From Adiantum capillus-veneris (taxonomy: Eukaryota; Streptophyta; Polypodiopsida; Polypodiales; Pteridaceae), in NCBI GenBank assembly GCA_014529385.2, contig CM043967.1:1431001-1495000 (forward strand): DNA of 64,000 nt, in the 5' to 3' direction. The notes beneath the pieces were generated by a model that saw nothing but the letters and a program-made list of their open reading frames with translations, ran no database searches and was not told where the DNA came from. A program made the translations under genes and the position numbers. Below are positions 22,833 through 35,500 of this stretch, one piece after another (position 1 is the stretch's first letter; each line of letters starts with the position of its first letter).

Positions 22833-25123
22833 ACCTTTCTAGAGGTCTACTTGCTCTTGTAGATCTTCGGGGAATAGGTTGAGGCTCCTCATTTGGTTGA
22901 CGTTATTGCACATTGTCACCTTTGCAGTCCTTGAGTCTTCACCGTCCTCAAGCTCCATGTACTCCTCACCTGTTTCTTTTGTTTGTTTTCTTTCCAAGTA
23001 ATCTTTGTACATATTTCGTTAAAAATTACATCCCTACTCCTTAAGATTTTACCATCTTCAGGATTCCATAGGCGATACCCAAGGTCACCTTCTCCATAGC
23101 CAATGAAGAAACACTTTTTGGACTTTGCATCTAGCTTTGATCTTAGGCTTCTATCTATGTGCATGAAAGCCTCACGCCCAAACACTTTGAGAAATGCATA
23201 ATTCATCGGTGTACCTGTCCATGCCTCTTTTGGAACTCCCCCATCCAATGCCGTTGAGGGTGACCGATTGATTAAGTACACAGACGTACTTACAGCCTCC
23301 GCCCAAAGCTCAAGCGGTAGGCCTGCATGTAGCCGCATGCTTCGTGCTCGCTCCATGATTGTCCTGTTCATCCTTTCCGAAATCCCATTTTGTTGAGGTG
23401 TCCTTGGGGTTTTCCTTTGCCTCCGAATTCCATTGCTAGCACAAAAGATTTCAAAAGCTTGGCTGCAATATTTGCCTCCATTGTCGGATCTGAGGCATTT
23501 AACGCGGTACCTGTTTCATTCTCCACAAAGGCTTTCCACCTTTGAAATATGGAAAATACATCGGACTTATTCTTCATGACATAAACCCATGTTTTTCTAG
23601 TCGCATCGTCTATGAATGTTACATAGTACAATGAGCCACCAAGTGATGGTGTACTTGCAGGACCCCAAACATCAGAATGAACCAACTCAAGTTTTTTAAT
23701 TTTTTTTTTCATTTCCTGATTTTTGAAATTTTACCCTCTTTTGTTTACCATAAACACAATCTTCACAGAACTCTAAGTCCACTTCTTTCAAACCTGGTAG
23801 AAGCTTCTTTATTTGAAGGATTTGCATTCCTTTGGCACTCATATGCCCAAGCCGGTAGTGCCACACCGCACTGTCAACTTCTGTAGTTGCTGCATAAGCT
23901 GAAGGTTGTGTGCTAACAGTACACAAGTAAAGTGTATCGACCTTTTCTCCCTTGGAAACCACCAAAGATCCCTTTGAGATCTTCCACCGTTTTTTTCCGA
24001 ATGCAATGTTGTGACCTTCATCGTCCAATTGTCCTGTAGAGATCAAATTTTTCCGAAGAAAAGGAACATGCCTAACATCTTTAAGCTTCCATTCATTTCT
24101 GTTAGCAGTTTTGACAGAAACTGTACCTTTGCCGACAATCTCACAAGCTTCATTATCTCCCAAGTATACATACCCAAAATTACCTTTGGTGTAGTCTTGG
24201 AAATGTTGCTTGTGTGGTGTCGCATGGAATGAAGCCCCGGAATCTACTATCCAGGAATTAGACACATTGTCTAATGAGAGAATTAGAGCATCTTGCTCTA
24301 CTTTACCTGCCATATTGGCCTCCGATGTTGGCTTGTTGTCTTGAGAATCTGTCTCCTTCTTCTTCTTGGACCAACAATCCTTCTTGACGTGGCCCTTCTT
24401 GCCGCAGTTCCAACATTCAAGAACTGACTTTCTGCGTGACTTGCTCCGCCTTGAGCGATCACGACCCTTTTGATTTTTGAACCTTTCCTTAGGCCTTCCT
24501 CTTGTTTCCATTGATAGTGCAGCACTTGATGATTTTCTTGTACTTCTCCTTCGCATTTCCTCGCTTAGGAGAACACCCACAACATCATCAAACTTAAGAG
24601 TATTTGTACTAGAGATAGAATTACTTACAGCCATCACAAGGCTGTCCCAACTATCCGGTAGAGATGATAGTATAAGGAGAGCTCGCACTTCATCATCAAA
24701 ATTGATTTTCACCGATTGAAGTTGACTTATGTTTGTGTTAAAGTCATTTAGGTGTTCTGCAACAGGACCATTCTCTGCCATCTTTAGATTGAACAAGCGC
24801 TTCATAAGAAATACCTTATTGGATGCCGATGGTTTCTTGTAGAAGTCGTCAAGTGACTTCATTAAGTCCTCCATGGTCTTCATCTCCGAAACATTGAAGG
24901 CCACCGTTGACGCCAAGCTTAACCGGATTGTTCCCAGTGCCTTTAGATCAAGGACAATCCATGCTTCATCTGCCATTGTTGCAGGCTTCTTCGCAAGACC
25001 GCCTAGTGGCAAATAGAGGTCCTTCTGGTAGAGATAGTCTTCAATCTGCATCTTCCAAAGTTGGTAGTTTTTTCCGTTGAAATTCTCAATCTTGAGCTTC
25101 CCTTCCTCCGCCGTAACTCCCAC
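22833..25123 (-). pseudogene. Copia gag-protease-integrase, frameshifted
   Basis: The polyprotein starts at ATG 25123. The gag region (residues 1-220) resembles plant Copia gag (NYQLWKMQIEDYL). The zinc knuckle is CWNCGKKGHVKKDC (about residue 237), the protease active site WIVDSGASFHAT (about 292), and the integrase zinc finger H..H..C..C ends at CEDCVYGKQKR (about 455). A frame change in a poly-A run (about 23700) precedes the integrase core (HSDVWGP, 23680); another near 23515 interrupts the second catalytic Asp region and a third lies near 23370. From 23371 the frame MNRTIMERARSM runs to 22916, and the linker RRSTRASRPLERL reaches 22833. At least three frame breaks make it inactive. Confidence 0.85.
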
Positions 25124-25173
25124 TCAATTCAAGGAATCCTTTCCTTGAGATAACTTAGCTACGGGCAAACCTT

Positions 25174-25185
25174 GCTCTGATACCA
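25174..25185 (-). promoter_or_regulatory. Primer-binding site, initiator-Met tRNA type
   Basis: TGGTATCAGAGC on the minus strand, two bases from the LTR end (..CCTAACA). This is the standard plant Copia PBS and fixes the element's direction and the inner LTR edge. Confidence 0.93.
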
Positions 25186-25187
25186 GT

Positions 25188-25271
25188 TGTTAGGAAATAA
25201 GACGTAGCTAAAAAGATAATTGAGTAGATTACGTAATGGAGAGAGACAGATTTACATACACGAGATTATAG

Positions 25272-25323
<52 letters not shown>

Positions 25324-25760
25324 GCACACGATATACGTGGCTCACCCAATGTAGGCTACGTCCACGGGAAAGCAGCCACTCAATGTCTTTAATACTTCAA
25401 AACAAGAAGTAGTTTACAAAGGGATTATACCCTTAATGGAGCTCCCGCCTTGCTTCACTCTCACCACCTCACACTCACCTTGGTGCATCAACTTCACACT
25501 ATATAATGTGTGTAGAAATGGACTCCTTTTATAGGCCAAAAGGGCTGCCCTCTCTCATGAGAGGCAGCCATGTGTAGCTGCCCTTGTGTAGATAAATCCA
25601 AATCGGACCCTTCAATCCGCCCATGTGTGGCCGCCCTTGAGAAGACAAGTCCGCTTTTGAATTCGGCCACCGGCCACCGGCCAACCGACGGTTATTTTTC
25701 GACCACTTTCCGGTCGCCGTCCGGCCATAATATTCCGGCGAAAAGGAATATTAGCATACA
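25188..25760 (-). mobile_element. Copia LTR (573 bp)
   Basis: On the minus strand it begins TGTATGCTAATATTCC and ends TTATTTCCTAACA (TG..CA). It carries an AG microsatellite (about 25274-25322). Only one LTR is present, and no matching target duplication is seen. Confidence 0.8.
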
Positions 25761-25769
25761 TTAGAGAAC

Positions 25770-26715
25770 CTACCGTGCAGCATATGGAACTTTAGGCATA
25801 TAGGCTATCTCCTCTTGTGTCTTTGGACACATATCCTTCGTTAGTTTAAAGTGACCAACCAAAGGTGTAGAAACTGGTTTTGCATTTTGCATTGCAAACC
25901 TTTCTAGTACCTTCTTGATGTAATCTTCTTGAGATAGCTTTATTGTCTTCTTTGTCCTATCCCTTGATATTTTCATACCAAGTATCCTCTTTGTAGCACG
26001 TAAATCTTTCATTGAAAAAGATTTAGACAGCTCCTCTTTTAGGTCTTTGATGTCCTGCATGTTAGCACTTGCAATCAACATGTCATCAACATATAACATT
26101 AGGATGATGAATTTCCCATCTCCCAAATTCTTCGTGTAGACGCAGTGATCCGAGTTGCATTTTGTGAATCTATGATCCAACATCCATCGATCAAACTTCA
26201 AGTACCATTGTCTTGATGCTTGCTTTAAACCATACAAGCTCTTCTTTAATCTGCAAACCATTTTCTCCTTACCTTTTACTTCATACCCCTTTGGTTGAAG
26301 CATGTAGATTTCCTCCTCTAAGTCACTGTGAGGGAATGCCGTATTTACATCCATTTGCTCGAGATTTAGATCATGAGCAGCCACAAGGCTTAAGACAAGC
26401 CTAATTGAGTTCATTTTTACAACAGGAGAAAATATTTCATTGAAGTCAATACCTTTCTTTTGAGAAAACCCTTTTACCACAAGCGTAGACTTGTACCTTT
26501 TCTTCCCACCTTCTTCTTCCTTCAGCTTGTACACCCATTTGTTTTGAAGTGCCCGCTTACCTTTAGGCAACTCAACCAACTCCCATGTTTGGTTGCGATG
26601 TAGTGAGTCCATCTCCACTTGCATGCTCTTCGTCCATTCTTCTTTGCATTCATGTTGCATAGCTTCTTCGTATGATTCCGGCTCTCCAAAATCTGAGATC
26701 AAGAGATGGTTGAAG
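25770..26715 (-). pseudogene. Copia reverse transcriptase fragment, RNase H truncated
   Basis: A single open frame of 310 codons from 26702. It shows WELVELPKGKRALQNKWVYK, LNLEQMDVNTAFPHSDLEEE, YGLKQASRQWY and the catalytic LYVDDMLIA, in the normal Copia order. It ends a few codons after MPKVPYA, the start of the linker to RNase H, about 10 bp before the LTR. The RT itself looks intact but has no RNase H and no gag upstream of it in reading order. Confidence 0.88.
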
Positions 26716-26893
26716 GAAGGAATATTCCGTCCCCGAGGCCCCTAAAGTTGACCCTGATTTATGGTCGTGAAAATTTTGGTTTCTGACGAGTGATTTTCCT
26801 TCACGCACGACGGCTTCTCCTCATAATGGGGGCCTTACAAATGTACGCTTTTATCACAAAAAATTACAAGGGTAAATCAGGCTCCATACTTAA
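26716..26893. other. Filler sequence between Copia and duplication copy 2
   Basis: 178 bp belonging to neither the Copia RT nor the duplicated unit. Not recognised. Confidence 0.5.
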
Positions 26894-27482
26894 CAACAGA
26901 GAAATCTTTGAGCAACCCTTAAGTTACAAATACCTCCCAAACGCCTGTTTTCACTGCGGAATGAAGGGTCATTTTGTCAGGGATTTACCCAAGAAGAACC
27001 CTAAACCAGATCAGGTCTCTCCTCACACAGTCCACTACAAGGGCAACACTCAGGCACCCCCCCCAGTTTCCCCACCGCAGCTTCCCAAGACAAAAAAACC
27101 AATGGCTCCTAATGCTCAGGTAGATAGAGGAAAAGCTCCGGCCCCCAACAGGTTTTCCCTGCTCGCATCACTGCCAGAGTGGGAAGATTCTGAGGTGGAA
27201 GATTCCCTTGACCCCGACTCAGAAGAAGACGAGGACGCTGACTCAAGGCTTGAAAGACAAGTGAATCAGGCCGATCGCACCACAGCCCTCGACCTTAACA
27301 AGTCCTCCCCAAGCAATGAGCCCAACAAAGAGAACATCCCCCCTGGACAGAAGGTTACGACCGAGTTAGGCCCAACCTCCATGGAGGTCCAAAAAGACAA
27401 TAAGAGGGCGTACACTTCAGTGTCACAAGCCTCTCCAAGGGCCCGGTCCAAAAACCGCAAAGACAAACGTAATCCCCAATGA
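26790..27482 (+). pseudogene. LINE ORF1 C-terminal part, copy 2 (5' truncated)
   Basis: The first roughly 35 codons (26790-26893) come from the filler. From 26894 it is LINE ORF1: knuckle CFHCGMKGHFVRDL (final Cys missing) and an acidic tail EDSLDPDSEEDEDADSRLER. Unlike copy 1 the frame is open to its TGA (27480-27482), which overlaps the ORF2 ATG as ATGA (27479-27482). Confidence 0.8.
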
Positions 27483-30400
27483 AAATCCTGTCTTGGAATA
27501 TTAAGGGTCTCTCAGACCCACTTAAAGCTAAAAAAATTAGGGCTTGGCTCACCAACTTTCCTATAGAGGTCATTGGACTCCAGGAAATAAAGACCACAGG
27601 CAACGAGCTTTCTCAGAGACTCTCTGTAGTCTCAAAGGAACACCTTTGACATTGCTCCTCTCACGATAGGGGATCAGGCCCGAGGGATTCACTCTATATA
27701 CAAAACGGGACGCCACCTGCGAGAGGATAACTTGGATAAAACCACTATATACGACTCATACTAGGAAATATGACCCCCCTTTCTACGTTTATATGACAAT
27801 CAATGAAGAAAACTATCATACCCCTATCTTACATATAAAATTTAGGTCTGACATGATCTAACTAAGTAAAACTAGTCAAAGAGTGTGTAGCATAGTGACT
27901 AGCAACGTACTAAGGAACCACTTCTTATGATAACTAGATGTACCCTCAATGTGTCTTAGTTTGACTTTCAAACTATGTGCCCGATCAACCTACACTTTGG
28001 CTACTTGTCGAATTCTAACCCATCTAAATTAATCAAAAAACATGGTTGTAAAGTTGTGTTAGACTCTCCGTGTAATTTGCATCGATACAAAAATCTTTAT
28101 AGCTTTCATCCCTCAAAAAATGTACTATAATCACAAAACAAGCAATTGATACAAAGCATTGTTAGTTTTTGCATGTATTTTTGTAGCTATTGACTCACAA
28201 GTTTGAGGTTAGAATCTTTTGGGAAGCTATGATTTTGAAACACAAAAACTTCCTCTCATTCTTCCCTTTTCTGACACCCCCCTCCCCCCCCCCCCCCAAA
28301 CAAATATGATACCCCCCTCCCTTATTTTTAAGCTTGGGAAATAGATTATTGGGGGCCTGCCCCTAGCTTATACGCTTATGTAACTTGTAAAAAAAAATCC
28401 CTCCCTTGGACTTACGTGGTGCGGTAAGTTTTCCATGGTGAATCCCCCGGGGGATCAGCACTCGGCATTCCTCAAGCTTGGAAGGTGGATCCAAAGAGAT
28501 CTGGCGGAGGAGCCGAGTGGGTAGGCGTGGCCATCGAATCTCTCGTACACTGCATGTTGGTGTCAGTCTATGCAGGAGGTTCTGTCAGAGACAGAACGCA
28601 ACTATCGAAGCAACTTCTTGCTCTAAATGGTCCAAACATTCTCCTTGGGGACTTCAATATGGTAACATTATCACAGGAGTAGAGCTTCAGGAGTGAGATC
28701 AACTCAAAAGCACACCTTGATCTGTGGGATGTCGGGTCACTTGGAGACTTCACATGGCAAAACTATTCCAAAGGTCCCAATGCTAGAAAGGCTAGACTAG
28801 ATAGATGCTATATGAGTACCTCCCTTGCCAGAAGCTTCAATAGGCTCAAAGCTAAACCCAGGCACACGTCTTGTACCTCTGACCACTACCCACTAGTGAT
28901 CACTTTGGATGACAAATGTAGCAAAGTCAGAAACAACTAGTTCCACATGGATACCTCTTTGTTTCAGCTGGAGGAGGTGCAGAGTAGCATTAAAGCAGTG
29001 TGGGTGCAAGCTTTCTTGAAGGGGTACACTCCATCCAAATCCTGGACAATTGCAATATCTAACACTCAAAAAACGCTGGGAATGTTCAGAAAGAAATTCA
29101 CAGATATCGGAAGAAAACGCAAGGACCAGCTCTATAGTGAGGTTGCGGAGCTGGAAGGGAGCAAGAGTACCAATACTAATACTTAGGATAAATTATCCAC
29201 TCTGAGACACCAACTCCATGTGTAGAAGGACCTCACCCTTCTACATACTGCAGCATTCTTTAGAGAGTGGTGGGCAGGCAAAGTTGATAAGCCCACCAAA
29301 GAAATGTTTAAAAATCTAAGAAGGAAACACCAGAGATAATCCATCCCTTACCTTGTTGGTCCCAAGGGCAAAGCCACTAATGAAACCGACAACTTGGAGA
29401 TAGTTAGGGAGCACTTCACCCAATTATTCAGCCCAAAGGAACAACCAAGCGAGGCGGTGACCTTGGCCCGTGAGCTAATAGAAAAGTGCAGGCTAAGAGT
29501 GATCCCCACCCATGTAGCGGTTCAACAGACCTTTCAGTGTGGGAAATAAAGAGGGCAATGGGTGAAAGCATGTTAAGGTGTCGCGCTTTTTGTGCTAGTT
29601 AGCACTTTCAAGTTAGCACATCTTTAAAAAGTTGTACGTTCGGAAAATTTTTAACAAAAATAATATCAAAATTTGTTGGAGGTTGTACGTCTGGATTCCT
29701 TGTTTCAAGAGTTTTCTACTAATATATCATATGTTGAAGATCTTGGAGTTGTAACTCATGTTATTGTACTAGTTAGCATATGTCAAAATTGTGCTAGTTA
29801 GCATTGTCCAGGACATGAAAAAGTGTGACACATTAACATGCTTTCACCCCAATAGATTCATTAAAACCCAAGAAGACCCCTGGCATTGATGGGCTACCAG
29901 CAGAATTTTATCAGACCTTCAAGGAGTTGCTTTCTCCCATCCTCCTTAGAGTGTGGGAGGAATCAGTGAGACAGGGCGCCCTTCTAGTGCAACTCAACAC
30001 TAGCGTCATCAAGTTGTTAATAAGAAAGGACCTAAGGAGGTCCTTTCTAGTTGGAGACCTCTTACCATGTTGAATGCTGCATACAAAATCTTTTCCAAAG
30101 CTATAGCACTAAGAATTTCTCCGGCCCTGGCAGAGTGGCTTTGCACTGAACAAAAAGGCTTCATCAAAGGACGGAGAATTATGGAAGTTGTCATTGCTAT
30201 GTGGGAAGGGATTGAAGAAGAGTCTAGATAGGACTTCGTCTTTGTCAAAGTAGACTTCAACAAAGCATACGACATATTAGAATGGATAATCCTCCTAGAC
30301 TGCTTGATCATGATGGGCTTCGGTCCCAGTCATTGCCAGGTCTGTTAGGAAACTTCTGGGCAATTCCCAAGCAAGGGTTCCACTCAAAAATGGCATCTCA

Positions 30401-32342
30401 GACCCTTGTCCTCTCAATCGATCTATCCTTTAGGGATGCCCCCTTGATCTTTGCTACCTCGGCGGACTCCCTTAATTGGCTGGTCAAAGCCAAGATAGGT
30501 GATGGGTCACTTAAAGGGATTACATTACCTGATGGAAGGCAGCAGTGCCTTTCTCAATTTGTTGAAGACACCAATGGCCTACTTAACAATGATGAGAAAT
30601 CATTACAATGCTTCTGGGGATGTCTGAGGACTTTGTGCACTGCCTCGGTATCTCGTATTAATCACACTCAAACAAGAATCCGAGCCACCCACTCTCCCCT
30701 CCCAAGATGGATCACTGAACAAGGATGCTCGATCCTACAAGACGGTGTCATCTTTCGGCTCCTAGGTAACCCTTTTGGGTTTAGGGTATCTATGGCCCAG
30801 AGTTGGCAATGGGCAATGGAGCGTTTCTCCTCCAAAATCAATCGATGGAGAGGGTTTCAAGCTAATATTACAGGCAGGGTACTGGTTGTCAACCATTTTA
30901 TTTCCTACCATGTCCTCTTCTTCTCTCCTGCTAGAGGCCACCCGACTTCAGTTAAAGGACATAACCAGGGCTTGCAGAAACTTTCTATGGTCAGGTGACC
31001 CGATGAGGAAGGGCCTTGCCAAGGTCAGCTGGGATGTATGCTTCCACCCTAAGCAGTCAAACTAGCAGTCAAACTCATCCTCAAAACCCTGGATAAACCT
31101 GACGAGGAGTGTGCTTCCTTGCTATTTTGGAACATCAGCAAATTGAAAGCCAAAGTGAGCAATGGCCTCCACCCCCTCTCGTGGTTCACAGTCTTCGTTG
31201 GACCTGCCAAGATATCACCCAATGGTTCCCCCCTCCTTAAATCCTTGTGGGGAGCGTGGAACAGATACATGAACCACCTTAGAGTCAACTAGGACTCCAA
31301 GTACAGCCTTCACCTACGAGCACACGAATCAATTTGGTGGTCGCTGCCTCCGATTCCCCCTCTCAACCAGGTTCAAATCAGAATAGCTAAGCGTATTCAA
31401 AACAAGGGCATTACCACTTGGAGAAACTTGTGGCATAGCTTGGAGCACAGGTGGCTCTCCCAAACCGAGCTCACAAGTCGATACAACCTTGGGAGTTATG
31501 TCTAATAACTAACAAAAAGTCCCTCTTCTCGAAGGAGCTGGAGTGGACTCTCTTGAGTTACCTTGACCCCTCCCTCAAGGCTTTGTACTGGTCTAGTGGC
31601 AGCGCTCTGTCTAACCCCCCACCATAACCCCTAACCTCATAGAACCTCTCCACGTTTCCCTCAACAGAAAGTGGAGGATCTCAATGGACCGTCGTCAATG
31701 GGCCTTTAAGTTCCAATCAGTTTGGAACATAGGCATCCCAGCCAAACACTCTGTCTGCTCTGGTTAATCCTCCACAAGGCCGTCTAGACGGGGCATAGGA
31801 CGAGGCTTGGCCCTGGGCTTTGTCAAAGGTGCAACAGAGCCGAGGAGGACATCCCCCACTTCTTTATGAACTGCCCCAAAAGTTTAGAAAGCTTGTGCCT
31901 CGTGATCTGTGGGCTAGGGAGCACTTTAAGTTGGAAACAAGTGTTGCTTGGTGACTCAATTTCCTTATTTTCAGTGATCTGGAAGAGATTAAGAGGGGAA
32001 TTTTTCTGAATTATCTGGTCTGACCGAAATGACAGGCTGTTTAACATATCTTACTAGACCAAAAGTCTAAGAGTGTTATTTTCTCACTTTTCTCTAAAGG
32101 TAAATCAACTCAAGTTGGAGAAATGCGGGATTTACAAAGCTAATTTCAAGGTTCTCACGGACTGCATGGTATTCTACAATAGCGCTAACATAAACAAGCA
32201 ACAAGAGGTTTTTCTTGATGGATCTTACACTCATCTACAGAGAATGTTGGATGAATGCCGAACAGATGGGGATAGGCTAAGGAGGCTACACAGCAACGGT
32301 CTTCGGCTCGTCGCCCACATCCAGGAGTTCCTTATGCCTTGA
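27479..32342 (+). pseudogene. LINE ORF2, copy 2, broken
   Basis: Same domain order as copy 1. The endonuclease start is interrupted by the same insertion (about 27735-28375) and the RT by the same MITE (29560-29849). Copy-specific damage includes VEDT in place of the catalytic ADDT (about 30565) and several new stops. In the C-terminal part (31980-32342), two Trp codons appear to have become stops before the final open 89 codons. Confidence 0.85.
29560..29849. mobile_element. 290-bp MITE (copy 2)
   Basis: Same site, length and CAAT flanks (29556-29559 and 29850-29853) as the copy at 11024, so it inserted before the 10-kb duplication. Confidence 0.88.
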
Positions 32343-32515
32343 CTAAACATAACCTCCCTAACTAAGAATAGGAACTATATGGGCCATGTAATTTTGATTA
32401 CCCAAAGTTTTCTATCTAGTAACGGAAAGCTAACTATACCCCATGCGATAGTCCATTGTAACTTTGCTTCTTTTTCTTTAATATAAATTTGCTAGCGCCC
32501 TTTATGGTAAAAAGA

Positions 32516-35500
32516 AAAAAAAATAAATGGAACGTTGCAATAAGGGAAGGTTCACGCTAGTATAAAAAAAGAAAAGCGGGAAGAACCAAAGAGAGGAAAG
32601 GAAAGAAGTAGAAAGTGCTACGTTGTACATCATAAAAGGGAGTTTCCACGTACCTCTAAATGGACAAAGTAAATTAGTAAATTTTCATAGCGAGCAAAAC
32701 TTGCAAGAAAAGAGAAATGAGAGCGATGGAGAAAAGGTTTTGGGGGGGGGAGGGGATTCCAATCCGCTTTGGGTATATAGCACGTAAGCAGTTGGGCTAT
32801 TTCAATTTGCTTAGGGTTCAGGGCTTGGGGCTACTCGCTTAGTGTTAAGTCTTTGCAATTTGGTTGTTTCAGGCGGCTTAGGATTAGCCGGTTAGGACAC
32901 GCCGCTGAGGTGTTGATAATTTGCAATTTGGCTATTTTAGGTCACTTAGGGGAATCCACTTAGGGTTAGCGGCTTTAGATTTGGGCTACCAATTTTAGGT
33001 TTCCACTGGATCAGGGTTTGTATTGGATCTACATGCATTGTCATGTAGGCATGGATTTGTACTTATATCGCACCCTCGAATATAGGCATTGATCAATAAA
33101 AGATGAAAGTATTACCCAATGGTCCTGATCTCGGTGCACCTCTAAACCGAGGTGTGCCAGGATGAAGCATGGCTAGAGAATGTGAGGTAGTTAGAGCTAG
33201 AAGCAAATGGCTATCACCGATCAATGTTTGGTTACTAGCTGTGGCTGTGTTTGGGCAGTTAGGGTAGAAAAAACACAAACGGACTTCAAAAACGGCTTGT
33301 GCACTTCAAAAACGAAACGGACTTTAGTAACGCAAATAGGCTTTGACAAATGGACTTCAATAATGCAAATAGACTTCAATAACACAAATAGACTTTAGAA
33401 ACGCAAACAAAATCTAGAAACACAAACGATCTTTAAAAACAAAAATGATCTTCAAAAATGGTGGTCCTTTCTAAATCGGTCCATTTGCAGCTTTAGGGTA
33501 AGCGGTTGGGCTATTTCAATCCTCTTAGGGTTAGTCGCTTAGGTGTTAGTTCTTTGAATTTAGGACGCTTAGGGCTAGATGCTATAAATTGGCTAATATT
33601 AATATTGCATTACTTTTGCCATTTCAATAATCCGCTTCGAGCATGGCAATTTGGTTGTTTCAGGCTGCTTAGGGCCAACCACCTAAAGTTAGAGGCTTTA
33701 GACTTGGCTGGTCTAAATCAACTGTTGCATTACTTTAGCCATTTCAATAAACTAATCCACTTTGAAGACATATTTAGGAATTCTGGGAAAAAATGCACAA
33801 TTTTGGACAAATCTTTGCTAACCAATCTCTTGAGCGTTGGTCACAATGTACTAGGTTGCAATGTTATCAACCATTGGTGTCAAGCTATTGTTTTCAAAAA
33901 TTGGTGTTAAGTTCTAGAGTTCAATTTGCATAGTGTTGGGTTGCATTGTTGTCAACCATTAGTGTCAACATCTAGAGCAAATGTTGCATTGTTGTCAATG
34001 ATTGGGTGTTAAGTTCTACTAAGACTCATAGATATTACATTTTGATGGGATAGTTTGAAGAGTGTATGGAGGACTTGCGAAAACATTGATGTTTAAATTG
34101 GGATCAAAAGTATACAAAGAACTTGGGACACCTTGATGTCAAAATTGTTAAGTGAACATAGCTTTGCCTTGCTCTAGAAGTAGATGTAGAGCTTGAAGAA
34201 ACTTTGAAAGCCTTGGATGGTTACTTGTGAGAGCTACCATGTTAAATTCCACTCCTTTGGAAGCTTGGATTAGTTGTCCTACAAAACTAAATTTTGAAAT
34301 GTGCTAGTTTTGTGATAGAGAAAGCATTGCTATTTTATTTTTCACAATAATGAAAGAATAGAGGATTTCTTTTTTAAGGTCCTAAGGAATAATTTTTCTA
34401 CAAGCACAAATACCAAAACTTGATTTTACTCAAGAGAAAATGTTGAAATGTGTGTCAGCTAGAATACTCACTACGACAACAAACAACCCAAATGCCAAAA
34501 GCAAGTTGAGCACACAAAATGAGAAGAAGTTTTCAATGCTTGTATGTAGGAAGAGGGTTCTTTCTCTCACCCTTTTCCATATAGTGCTTAAGATCCTGAG
34601 ATTGTTGGGAGAGGCCACATATTGGCCACTGACCCCCCATCAAATCCAATGTTACTGACCCCAATATCACCTACTTAGTTATGTTGTTCTTCCCACACAA
34701 AAGCTCATGATCATATCGTATGTCACAATGTGGGAAATAATACAAGTTTGTTCAAAACTTTCTATGAACATCACTAGGAATATAGAAATACTCTCACAAA
34801 TAATCAAAGTTGATGTTAAGCTAAAAAGGCTTTTCTAGTATTTTTGTGAAGATAACACCAACACGGATCAATAACACCCTTCTAGGTATGTGGTCTCCCC
34901 CACACAAAAGATCATGATATAGAGGTATGTCACAAAACGGGAAGTAATATAAAATTTTGTTGAAAATGCCTATGAGCACCACTAGAAACTTTCCAATTTT
35001 CTCACACATTGAAATGGAATGAATCGTTGATGTTGTGCGTAAAGAGAAAATTATGTTACTTTTTGGTGAAGACAAGTCGTGTCCAGTCTAATTTGATGCT
35101 CGAGGAGCCACCCACCATGCAAAATCCATGCTATAATATGGGTTTTGACTGAATTAATGGCATACTAGATACTATGAGATGAAACAAGAGAAACCCCCAC
35201 ATGCAAATTCTTGTACAAATCTACAAGAAATGTAGGATCTTATTGGATTTTTTCTTGCCATTTTGCATATAGGACATAACAGAAAGAGAATTTTTCTTTC
35301 CTCATACCTAGTCATACACAATTGGAGGGCAAGGGCCAGTAGTACTTAGCAAGGTATGTGGTGCCTCCTCTACAAACAAATGTAATGTTTTAGTGATTCA
35401 CACTATGAAATGTATTCTATTCCACCTTCTCATTGATATCCAACAAGCACACAATGTAGCTATTTAAACATAACCTATTGGTTTTCAAAACATATTGGGA

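Larger units (their letters stand above)
22833..26715 (-). mobile_element. Copia (Ty1-type) element, one LTR, circularly permuted
   Basis: On the minus strand the order is RT (26715-25770), a truncated RNase H start, LTR (25760-25188), PBS, gag, protease, integrase and the pre-RT linker (ending at 22833). A normal element is LTR-gag-PR-INT-RT-RH-LTR. The integrase side stops at RRSTRASRPLERL, exactly where the RT side would continue (LLISDFGEPESYEEAM). It lies between the two copies of the 10-kb duplication. Confidence 0.85.

Noticed and set aside
26894-32515. Second independent LINE insertion
   Set aside because: Similarity continues about 4.7 kb past the LINE tail and both copies share the MITE and the other insertion, so it is a segmental duplicate.
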